64,000 nt of DNA from Perkinsus marinus ATCC 50983 (taxonomy: Eukaryota; Perkinsozoa; Perkinsida; Perkinsidae): positions 2,459 through 66,458 of the forward strand of contig NW_003211319.1 of the NCBI RefSeq assembly GCF_000006405.1, read 5' to 3'. This document shows positions 55,500 through 64,000 of the stretch, piece after piece. The translations under genes were made by a program, and so were the position numbers. The notes beneath the pieces are model-generated. The model was given only the letters and a program-made list of their open reading frames with translations, did no database searches and was not told where the DNA came from. Numbering within the stretch: the first letter of the stretch is position 1; the number at the start of each line of letters is the position of its first letter.

Positions 55500-56840
55500 T
55501 CAAAAGCGCTCGGGAGAATTATGCCGCTAACCAGCCACAACCATCGTCTAGTGCAGTGGAATCTATGGTGGAGTCTATCTAGATGACAAGACTCGATTAC
55601 AGTCCGCAGTACTGAAGGATGTTCTCTCTCCAACTTGTGGACAGTATCCTCTTGACAACGACCACATGCCTCGTCCATTATCTTCGCTCAGATAATGCAT
55701 CATACGGCTATCATTAGGAAGCCACAGATGACGACGAGTGCGATGACCTATTAGCCGCTGATTTTTTCCTTGGTTCGCGCTACTGTACAACACAATACTC
55801 CGTAATGGGTGAAACCGACTGACGGTGTAAGATATGAACGTAATCGCTTGTGATCGATGGGCACTCCTCTTCTATGCCTGGCCGACATGGAAGCACAAGG
55901 CATCGCAACCCTTCGGAAAATCAATAGTGCACACCATCAGACCAGCAGCAGCTTCAACGTTTAAATTGTCATACCTCAAACCAACAGCCTCGACTAGAGT
56001 TATGACTGCAGGTAGCCAATGAGGATAAGCCTCGACCCTGACCAAAGGAGAGACGCTTACAACGAGTCTAGGGTAGGGAGAAGTCAGGCGGCGCGTAGGA
56101 CACTGAAAACGACTGTTGAAACAGTTGTGGAGTCTAGGAGCTGATCTTTCCCGGGTCTAGGATTTATTCGAGATGGTGGGCTATTTCGAGATATTCGACG
56201 ACGCCAAGATCCCTACATCAGCGGCTGACCGATCCTCGGTGAAGCACAAAGGGGAGCTCAACTGAGCGCAAGCACCCAGGGAAACTCTGAGGATGCCAAG
56301 CATTATAGGGTAATCATGACCACCAAAGCAGTCCAGACTGGAGATCGATTTCCCGAGTGATGGATAAGTTCATGGTAGCGATTGAAAACACTGCTATTGC
56401 GACTTTCCGCCCTCACGGCTATTCAAAATCTCATTTCTTCCGTAGATTCCTAGACCTCCATCAGAGACAGATTATAACCCTACCACTACTACAGTATTTA
56501 ACCCATTACAAACCTACTATAAACCTATGACAATTCGAATAAGATCGTCGACTCCAGCGAAGTAGCAAGCTCACAAGGGTAGTATGAGATCAGCCGCCGA
56601 CCCCATGGAAAATTTCAGAAAGTCAGAATTCAGCAACCTTATAGCAGAAGAAATCGCTCACAGTTCAGTCGCCCAATCAGCAGGAGAAACTATTCAGTAT
56701 TGAAAACACAACGCCCAAGAACACACGCTAGTGGCACGAAACTGTAGTTTACTGAACAGATCAATTAGCCGGGAAAAGAAGCCAGGCACTGATCACAACC
56801 AAGGCGACATAAAAGTTGTCAAACTTACCGCCGAACCCTT
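55500..56840. other. No assignable gene
   Basis: Short open stretches only (55834-56022 plus is the longest with protein-like residues). From 56030 to 56760 there are frequent stops on both strands and no repeat I recognise. Confidence 0.4.
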
Positions 56841-56849
56841 CGACAAGCA

Positions 56850-57361
56850 TTGTTGTTAAGGAGGTCTGAAAGGCGATATCACATACCCGAGGTCCCGAGT
56901 TCGAACCCCAGTCGGTCGATTTCTCGAACGAGTTCAGCGCCACGAAACAAAACAAGTTACGCAACAGATTCTCTCACTCACAGCTGGACACATTCAAACT
57001 CCAAATTCGAGAGAGAACGAGTGATCTGCATAGGAGGTCAAAATTACATTACCATGAATCTCAGTGTAAACGATGTTGGTCTGTATAAGGTGAGGAACGT
57101 AACTACGAATACTGCCAGTGAGCCTATAACGGTCTTAGTACCAACCCATGCAGGGTTATGCCTAAAGGAGATAGTCACCATAGGCCATTGAATCGGGTAA
57201 CTCAGTTGAAGATACTACTTAGGTATATTTCTCGACGCCCACTTGCCAACCACCGCTCCGCTGGGGTCCGCGAAAAAAATGGGGGCGAGCACAGCTACGG
57301 GGTTTTCAAAATAGAACCAGAACCTGAAATGTCATTTAGCCGTCAAAGTTCAATTTCATGA
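56850..57361 (+). CDS. Possible exons of an unrecognised gene
   Basis: A frame through 56980-57105 encodes FERERVICIGGQNYITMNLS and VNDVGLYK before a GTGAGG donor. A second open piece reaches a stop at 57361 (FKIEPEPEMSFSRQ). A B-box-like CCCGAGTTCGAACCCCAGTC at 56894-56913 lies just upstream, probably in an intron. Confidence 0.3.
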
Positions 57362-57586
57362 TACTTTTTCATTGCTTCATCGGTGATAAATGTTGATTAT
57401 AATTCCTATCGCTACATAAAATACATAGACTAACACCGCGATCCACGAGAATATGAACTTATCCGATATATACAGCACAGCTAAATGATCTGCAAAGGGT
57501 CTATTGGTAGTTTCCTAGGACTCTTCAGTGCAGGGTGGTATCAAATGCATTAGGAGAAAGTGTAATGGCCGGCAATCATAGGACGA

Positions 57587-57787
57587 TTGAATAAGTCGTT
57601 GAATTTAAGCATATCCGTAGTACTACCCGACAATAACGAGGTAGACGGTAATTCCAATATCGCCGAAGTCGCCAAAGCGCCACTTAGGCAAGGCCGGCAC
57701 AAGCTGCCACGTCATCGTCAATCCTACTACTACTACCGCATACACATAGAGCCGGCAAAGGAGGTACCTATGGGAAGCCTTTCCTAG
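57587..57787 (+). CDS. Possible exon, unrecognised
   Basis: LNLSISVVLPDNNEVDGNSN, then basic residues and SYYYYRIHIEPAKE, to a stop. Isolated; low confidence. Confidence 0.25.
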   Translation: MNKSLNLSISVVLPDNNEVDGNSNIAEVAKAPLRQGRHKLPRHRQSYYYYRIHIEPAKEVPMGSLS

Positions 57788-57980
57788 AGCCACGCCGAGT
57801 ATAAACCTACTGTGGGGGCAAGAAGAGCATCATGAGTCCGCTCAGCGAATGGCACATCTTTCTAGCGGCGAAATCGGAGAAGTGCCTCGTATCGAACTGA
57901 AGAGAAATAAAACTATCATACCACACCTTTCCAACATCTAGTTCGTTTTTGAAGCCAATGATCCCGAGAATGAATATGAA

Positions 57981-58095
57981 TGGAGTTCCACCACCCTAGT
58001 GATATGAAAAACATATTTCACGACTACTACAGGCCGCGAATATCGCGTTTTTCACAGAGTTTTACGCCACTTCACGTAAAACAGGTGGAACTCCA
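57981..58095. mobile_element. Short inverted-repeat element (MITE-like), copy 4, perfect ends
   Basis: Perfect 12-bp terminal inverted repeats TGGAGTTCCACC and GGTGGAACTCCA, 115 bp apart. The interior has GTGATATGAAAAACATATTT and CGCCACTTCACGTAAAAC. This is the best-preserved member. No clear target duplication was found. Confidence 0.85.
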
Positions 58096-58286
58096 ATATA
58101 TTCCTTTGAAATTTCTAACGTATAAAATTCGGTGTGAGGATAAAAAGTAGGAGGGAATCGTCGATGGTATTTCTCTCTGTCGTACTGCTCTAATACTACC
58201 TGTAATACGAGGAGGAATAATCCTTCGATTACCATCAACGCTAGGCAGCCTTGTGGGGATAAATCAGGTAGAGTTGAGATCATCAT
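58062..58286 (-). CDS. Possible exon with a membrane segment
   Basis: Minus-strand open stretch with GCLALMVIEGLFLLVLQVVL followed by charged residues. Its 3' part runs into the MITE-like element, so the true end is uncertain. Confidence 0.25.
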   Translation of the reverse strand: MMISTLPDLSPQGCLALMVIEGLFLLVLQVVLEQYDREKYHRRFPPTFYPHTEFYTLEISKEYIGVPPVLREVA

Positions 58287-58448
58287 CGTTAGAAGTGATA
58301 AAGCAATTGCAATGTACGACAGATATCAGGGCGTGCGCGACTCGAAGATCTTCTTTAGAAGACTTGCAAATTAGTCAAATTATGGTAGCAAAATTGTCGA
58401 TGATTATTGTGGGGGCCCACTATTCTTGTTGCAGTCTGGACCAGTGCG

Positions 58449-58615
58449 GGAAAAATGTGCATGGTCAACTACATGTGTTGATGACATTATGAAAATTTTG
58501 AGGTTATTTAGAGAATTCTCGTTGGTTTCTGTACACTACTACCCAAATTCCTATGTGAACTCTTGTAATTAGTGAGGAAACTCTTGAGCTCAGCTGAGGA
58601 AAGCGAGCATATATT
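58449..58615 (-). repeat. 150-bp dispersed repeat, copy 15 (inverted)
   Basis: ATGTGCATGGTCAACTACAT, TTGGTTTCTGTACACTACTA, GTGAACTCTTGTAATTAGTG, GAGCTCAGCTGAGGAAAGCG. A nearly full copy. Confidence 0.9.
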
Positions 58616-58709
58616 CCAACAACACTGGTCTGGACACGCAACCTATCAGCTTCCCATCACGGCTGTGGTTGCTCGGCCATCACTTTATGTCTGTTTTCAC
58701 CTCGTCCAG

Positions 58710-59492
58710 TCAGGTCGTTCCAAAAGGTGTCGATTCCGAGGTACAACAACGAGCAAACACCTCATCGCAAACTGATCTCAGGAACGGCTCGTCGATCTTC
58801 ACTCTTCGGCTGACCCCAAGTGCTCCGACGATAACTCCAAAGAGTGAGTCTTAGCGTGAGCATGCGCGAGAGCACCATTCGTCCCAGGGAACACCGATGG
58901 AGAACCGTCGATTGCCCTATGGACCGTGGCAATCGTCGTCGCAGAATTCGCGCAGCCGAACTAGTCCTACGCCGGCCACGCCCGCCGCGGCTAGTACCCT
59001 CGAAAGATGAAGTTGTTCAGCAAGCGACTATACCCGTTGATAAGCCTTGCGAGAACAACAACAACGAGGAGTCCACCACGAAGGAGTGCATCGATGAATC
59101 CGCTGATAATGGAGCTGTGTTAACCCCAAGTAGGAAACGTGTAGGCTTTTATTCCATTGAAGTTTCCCCCCTAGAAATTTGAGAGCTTTTCTCCAGTATA
59201 GTGGAGTTTACCATATTTAGATTGAGTTGTGATGAGAAGTTCTCAGCGAGATTTGAACCTGTGGTCTTTCGAGTATAAGACTGTGTATTTGCTTGCTAAA
59301 CTATCGGTATTATACCTTTCAGGCACCAATACCGATTCCCCCGCATCGAACAAGGGGAGCTTGAGATCTTCGATGTTGGAATGCCTCTCATTCGAACTAT
59401 CATCGTCATCAGCTGCTTCCGACTGTGGAGACGACGAAGTCTTCTTCGAAAGTTTCATATCGGATGATGACACTTCTCATAGAATCGATTAA
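58710..59492 (+). CDS. Basic/acidic nuclear-type protein, at least three exons
   Basis: Exon 58710-58843 (QVVPKGVDSEVQQRANTSSQ …) joins across a 44-bp intron to 58888-59129 (EEHRWRTVDCPMDRGNRRRR, then RRPRPPRLVPSKDEVVQQAT). Exon 59323-59492 (TNTDSPASNKGSLRSSMLEC … ESFISDDDTSHRID) follows. Phases agree at both joints. The second exon is very basic and the last acidic and Ser-rich, a composition typical of nuclear or RNA-associated proteins. The second intron is 193 bp and contains a tRNA-like sequence on the minus strand. An earlier exon is needed because no ATG is seen after 58710. Family not recognised. Confidence 0.5.
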
Positions 59493-59828
59493 TTTAACAC
59501 TTCGTGATGCAAAGGTCTTGCAGTCACCGTAGCATCACGATCTACTACTCTCGGAAGAGAAACTAGATTGTGATTGATAGATGTAATCAATTAAACTTGT
59601 TGCCGTCTGAGTAGAGGCAGCCCCCTTTCAAATTTGCGCTATTTTTCACTGTGCACACAAACAAGAATGTTGTGTTCACTCATACGGTAACAACAACATG
59701 ATCAGGCGTTCATGGAAACAATGTAACAGAAAGTACGCATGCTTGTCATTGTGACGTTTTACCACCATTCTCCACCGTATCGTATCGAGAATTCGCACGA
59801 GTCTATCGGCAGTTCTTCCAGCTCCATA

Positions 59829-60041
59829 TTACTCCAAATCTGCAGGAGATTTGATATGAGGTTCGAATGATGAGTTAAAATTTGCGTATTTGCACCATCC
59901 ATCCATATGATCGAGTTTTCCACGGTCTTCATACGTCGTCAGAAGCTTCTTCACAGGCTGACCTGACTCGTATGCGAACTCAACACGATTGCCAGAGGCA
60001 TGGTAACTAGTGTACAAGCTGCTGATACATGTTACATCCAT
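59829..60041 (-). CDS. Exon of an unrecognised protein
   Basis: Minus-strand frame from ATG at 60041 (MDVTCISSLYTSYHASGNRV) through EFAYESGQPVKKLLTTYEDR to KSPADLE and a stop. The frame is open a little upstream, so this could be the last exon of a gene. Two cysteines; no signal peptide. Confidence 0.4.
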   Translation of the reverse strand: MDVTCISSLYTSYHASGNRVEFAYESGQPVKKLLTTYEDRGKLDHMDGWCKYANFNSSFEPHIKSPADLE

Positions 60042-60124
60042 ACGATCTTCCCAGCATCGGATTCACTTATATTGGTGGTGAACCTGCGAGAATTGCAAGA
60101 CGCCTATAGAACATCATTTTATAC

Positions 60125-60628
60125 TTGATATTCATGAACTACTTATACTTCATTATTCTTCAGAATTGCAGTAAGCTGTCAACGATCGGCGATACAATCT
60201 TACAATTGTCGTCCTCCTTTTCATTCTCTCTAATAGGAAGAACTTGTCTTCGTCGGTCGGACGCCTTTCTGTACGAGTTTTCGGACCTCAGGATGAGGTC
60301 GCTATTCTCAGGCAAACCTTACAGATTTCTCCACCAAGATATTTTCTCAGTAAGGAAAATCTCAATCGAACCCCAAGGCTTTTCCAGCATCATCTGAGGG
60401 ACACTCAGTGAAAGTTCATCAGAGTGAGTGTCACTTACTTTGTTTCCTATACGGCAGTTCTCTAACCACTGTTTCAGTTCCGTCGCCGATTATGGAGAGA
60501 CTGCCCCTAGCTCTCCTACTGTCGATAGACGCCCCGAGCTTCCCCCATCAGTTGCAGTGACTCGGAACCAATTACGTGATGCGCGACGTCCGTCCAAACG
60601 TCTCACCGTCCGAAGAAGTTTCTGGTAG
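60125..60628 (+). CDS. Possible two-exon gene, unrecognised
   Basis: A hydrophobic start (MNYLYFIILQ near 60134) and later an exon after CACTGTTTCAG (60478), SVADYGETAPSSPTVDRRPE to RSKRLTVRRSFW-type residues and a stop at 60628. The second exon is Pro/Arg-rich. The middle of the gene is not resolved. Confidence 0.3.
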
Positions 60629-60686
60629 ACTAGGCAGATCTAACTTCATGACACCTAAAACAGGACACGATTCAGCCACTTCCTGT

Positions 60687-60730
60687 TTAAAAACCAACTT
60701 GGTTTTTAATTCCGACTTGAAGTCGGAATT
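60687..60730. repeat. Two adjoining perfect hairpins
   Basis: TTAAAAACCAA-C-TTGGTTTTTAA (60687-60709) is followed directly by AATTCCGACT-TGA-AGTCGGAATT (60708-60730). The arms are 11 and 10 bp without mismatch. Confidence 0.9.
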
Positions 60731-61203
60731 CATCAGCTGAGTTTTCTTCGGTCAGCGAGTCCTATGGAATCACGGCGTGCACTGCGCCTTATCAACATCA
60801 GGAAGTCTTGAAGGAAGCAAAGACTCGCAGTCGCACAGTGCCACTCGCACTTCTGACGGCTGCTGAAAAACTGCTAATTTAAAATTGGCGGTTTTTATCA
60901 GTAATTAGTGATTTTTGAATAGACGAACACATACAATTTATTTCGATGAATTCAAACCCATTGTTAAGCCACCCCGGGCTCGCCCATGAACACAAAGGGT
61001 CCAATTGACCCTAACCGAGACAAATATGCTCATCAAGAGCTATCAGGGGACATAATACTCTATTCAGCAAGGAGCTCCACGTCATCGGCATCCTCATCAA
61101 CCTCTATTGGTCACACCCAACCAGACCAAACAACCAACCACGTTATCGCAGGGGCTCATTATGAGTCGCTTATACTCTCTAGCCAACTCAAGGCGGTTTC
61201 GGT

Positions 61204-61248
61204 ACGGTCACTCAGTGACCGTCACTGTCAGTGACTCACTGACCGTAG
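61204..61248. repeat. Nested inverted repeat
   Basis: TACGGTCACTCAGTGACCG and the distal CTCACTGACCGTA pair, with an inner TCACTGTCAGTGA palindrome. Confidence 0.8.
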
Positions 61249-61293
61249 TTTCCGACTCCATTTCTTTGTGAACTCAAGCTGGGAATCCATGGC

Positions 61294-61360
61294 GACTGTC
61301 AGGAGAAAGTCGTTTTTGACAGTCCGTCCGTCTTTGGCAACACGCAGATTCTGCGTGTTG
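61294..61360. repeat. Two perfect hairpins
   Basis: GACTGTCA (61294-61301) pairs with TGACAGTC (61317-61324). CAACACGCAGA and TCTGCGTGTTG (61338-61360) pair around a single T. Confidence 0.9.
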
Positions 61361-61910
61361 GCTCCTGAAGCCTTCCGCCTTCCATAGCAAGGTACTGTGC
61401 GGATTAGCAGGATGAAGACGAAGTACTCTATTCATGGGTAGGTTGTGTACTAGGTCAGAACGAAGCAACGAACATTTTCGCTATCTGACTTTGGGAAATG
61501 CACCTTCGGTTAAGTCGGTCCATCATTCCTCAAATCCGAGAGCACACGGACGGTCCGTGACGGACCCGAACTTGACGGGATAAGCTTCACCTCCCGAGCT
61601 CGCACACTGCTCTGATTGAGTGAGTCCACTGCACCGTGGCTCACGGTCTTCAACCCCCGAAAGATCCAACCCGAGATGGTGAGCATGACGAGGACACTAG
61701 AGACCCACTCGAGCCGGGAGTAGTTGGCTTATTGCGGCGACCATCGCACTCGACCGGGTCGATTGAGATTGAAGTGCTAAGCTCCTGCTGCTACTGAATG
61801 ACCTCAGTCGCTTGGACACGAACGATGTCATAGAAAGCTGCCGCTTGGACATGGTAAATGGACAAACACAACAAACTCGCCACGGATGGGGACCCTATCA
61901 TGGGGTAAGC

Positions 61911-62298
61911 TCATCTCGGAGTTCTCACCTTCACTACCGGATTGATACTAGACCCATCGGCTGCTTTTCGTTTACGCTGACTCCTCGTCAACTGTTCTGG
62001 AATCCAGAATCTGGATAGTGTACAGAGATCGCTGATACGCATCGACTTTCTAGACAGTGAGTAGTACGCACCGGATTCGGATAATGATGAAATGTCGCAA
62101 ACAGCTCTGACAAGCAAATTGTATTTGCCAAATACAGCATTCCGGATGACGAGTAACTTGAGAAATCAAGGCCACCATTGCACGATACCTGAGTTCTCGC
62201 AGACTAAAGTAAACAGGATACAACGACAACTGGGAACCCCAGAACGTCCACCCTTTTTGGAATAAGGGGAAAGGAAGATAACAAGAAGACCATATCAA
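61911..62298 (-). CDS. Possible exons, unrecognised
   Basis: Two overlapping minus-strand frames are open: one with SLRELRYRAMVALISQV, one with ISSLSESGAYYSLSRKSMRI and a basic end (SQRKRKAADGSS). One of them is probably coding, but I cannot decide between them. Confidence 0.25.
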
Positions 62299-62867
62299 GC
62301 TACTCTCAAATTGAGAATCTCAATATGCTCTAAAGACAGTTGTTTCCATTTTCACTGTGATTCCACTGGTTATCAGAAAGTGCAGGTGAAAGCTTCTCGG
62401 ACTATACAGGTGAATCTCGTCGAAGCACCGGCTGTCAATGGCTATCTGGACGAATAAAATAACTCAGCCGACCATCAAAGTCGTGACACCAAATCTACTG
62501 AGTAGATCCTAGCATGATAACACGTATAACAAGTGGATCAAGATGAACCCGGCGACCGATACTCAATTTCATCACTATCTCCTACTATTGCACTTGAAAC
62601 CAATAGACCAGGAACTCGACTAGAGCAATTCAGTGGAAGCGTTGAGAACGCTGGGGATGGATCTACCAACCGCGCTAAAGGTACTAAACTACGCTAAGAA
62701 ATATAATAATGATAATCGTACTTCACAAAACTCAGCTTGGGAACTATCAACCTTGTTGACAAAATGTTGAAAACTTATATATGCTAACTCCATTCGGAGC
62801 TTCCTTCTAATGCCGCTTGAGGCGTTTCAAAATCGAATAAGCAACAACTGATGCTTCCACAAAACTT

Positions 62868-63119
62868 TCATGTCAATGACCACGTTCGGACAGTAGAGCG
62901 ACCACTGACATTGTGGCGACACAATGGACAAGAGCCGTCTTTTTTCAACCACGCCGCGATGCAGTCATGATGGTACGTATGGCCACACCTTAGCCGAGCG
63001 GCCCAACTTCGAGGGAACTCCCTAGTGACGGGGTTGTAGCCCTCTAGACAAATAGCACACTCGAGGTCTGTGCGGATCTGAACAGGAATGGCTACTGTGA
63101 CGACCACATACAAGGTCAT
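62868..63119 (-). CDS. RING-H2 finger protein (probable E3 ubiquitin ligase)
   Basis: An 83-codon frame from ATG at 63119. After a hydrophobic start (MTLYVVVTVAIPVQIRTDLE) comes CAICLEGYNPV, then LRCGHTYHHDCIAAWLKKDG and SCPLCR. This has the eight ligands of a RING-H2 finger (C-x2-C, C-x-H-x2-H-x2-C, C-x2-C) in correct order. Only about 12 residues follow the last Cys. The short hydrophobic N-terminus resembles the end of a membrane segment, so further upstream exons are possible. The family recruits E2 enzymes to ubiquitinate membrane or cytosolic substrates. Confidence 0.8.
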   Translation of the reverse strand: MTLYVVVTVAIPVQIRTDLECAICLEGYNPVTREFPRSWAARLRCGHTYHHDCIAAWLKKDGSCPLCRHNVSGRSTVRTWSLT

Positions 63120-63129
63120 TCAAAATTCA

Positions 63130-64000
63130 ATGAACACTAGTCACGAATGTGAACGGATCCGAGCTTTGCTATTTGCATATACGTGACAGTTATTTGGGTA
63201 GAATCGTCAGTTTTTCAGTAGCAGCAACGACAACTCAGTGATAGTAACAATTCATAAATGAATCAATAGTGGTTTTCATGTTATATACTACCATTATGAA
63301 ACGCAAACAATTGACGAAGTTATAGTGCCTTCACACCAGATCGATTCTTTTCAACAGTCTCGATAGCTCATAAAACCAAGCGGTCGAGATCAAAATCACT
63401 TCATACGTCCGAAGCATTCCTCACTAGAGAATTAAGTTCCGTATACGGGTGACAAAACGATACGGAGTCATCTAGCTAAGCTATTATCATATTCTGATCC
63501 TGGCCGAACTCTCGCGTACCCCAAAAAATATCACAAAAGTCTCTCCCGCATTTTCCGGAATTTCTATTTGCCAATAAACTCATAAGTCGTGTATTTCCTC
63601 ATCGGCGATTACGCGCGATCACCAATGACCACGCCGCTTTGCCCGACTAGCTCCACCGACTCGAACTCCCTGTGTGAGACGAAAATGACTCACCTCCACT
63701 TCGGGAGACGTGTGTAACCGCAAATACTCTATCACGTTGGGTTCATTCATCTTACTTACTGAACTCAGGGAGTGCTGAAATGAAATGGTACAGTATCCCA
63801 TAATTCACACGGAGCGTTAACAACGAGAACAATACTCAATCAACACTCTAGGTAGCCATCGCGAGGATCTCTGTCAAGCATCGACGAGTTCATGTGCGTG
63901 TGAGGCAATGGCCATTCAAAGGTTGAGCGTCTGACCTACTATCATTTCCATACCGCTAGTGAGTGTAGAGTCTGTGCCAGTCGGCGACAATCCAGCCTGA
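63130..64000. other. Right end, nothing assigned
   Basis: A minus-strand open stretch at 63619-63801 (MNEPNVIEYLRLHTSPEVE before a GTGAGTCATT donor) could be a short exon. The remaining sequence shows no repeat or domain. Confidence 0.3.

Larger units (their letters stand above)
60900..61910. other. Hairpin-rich region, no firm gene
   Basis: A plus-strand open stretch (60986-61234, Ser/Thr-rich) ends inside the nested inverted repeat. Otherwise only short palindromes, including ACGGACGGTCCGT at 61547-61559. No coding pattern is defended. Confidence 0.4.

Noticed and set aside
1-64000. CRISPR arrays, prokaryotic operons or viral genes
   Set aside because: No spaced direct repeats of suitable size, no ribosome-binding-site-led gene runs and no viral hallmark proteins were seen. 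Spliceosomal introns run throughout.

Overview
The window reads as nuclear DNA of an alveolate on the perkinsid/dinoflagellate branch, most likely a Perkinsus-like parasite. Genes are split by very short GT-AG introns, commonly 44-60 bp and 50 bp twice in the ribosomal protein gene. Several start codons follow a pyrimidine-AG acceptor by only a few bases, as expected when a spliced leader is trans-spliced on. One locus (11497-11518, minus strand) carries an almost perfect copy of the dinoflagellate/Perkinsus spliced leader. There are no prokaryotic operons, phage genes or CRISPR arrays. Assignments come from reading the sequence and from family memory; no database search was run.

Layout. 1-1400 (-): a gene running off the left edge with a voltage-sensor domain (S1-S4) followed directly by a soluble linker. 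1600-4100 (-): small membrane or secreted proteins, unrecognised. 4623-5732 (-): a 369-residue single-exon protein. 6816-8100 (-): AMP-activated kinase beta subunit. 9636-10359 (+): ribosomal protein eL13. 11005-13248 (-): a small gene with a spliced-leader relic, and a gene with three short zinc fingers. 15707-17770 (+): class I histone deacetylase in at least 13 exons, followed by a 22-bp minisatellite. 19560-21320: decayed hAT-like transposase. 21839-23377 (+): a six-exon gene of unknown function. 24-28 kb: few convincing exons. 28231-30098 (+): an Exo III/APE-type protein interrupted by a 742-bp insertion that behaves as an intron.

34.2-51.3 kb is almost entirely one transcriptional direction (+). 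It holds a seven-exon gene (34277-36209), two small secreted proteins, then two tandem paralogues (37198-43855 and about 44134-51318), each with a signal peptide and dozens of coiled-coil exons. 51581-52201 is an Asp-rich protein. 53947-55005 is an intron-less nuclease-like ORF resembling a DXO/RAI1-related family known to me mainly from fungi. The right end (58-64 kb) has a basic/acidic two-domain gene, a hairpin-rich stretch and a RING-H2 protein.

Repeats shape the region. A family of about 150 bp (at least 14 copies, both strands, many inside introns) and a family of about 115-bp inverted-terminal-repeat elements (4 copies) recur throughout. Trinucleotide CTA/TAG arrays occur three times. 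Many introns also contain a tRNA B-box-like sequence.
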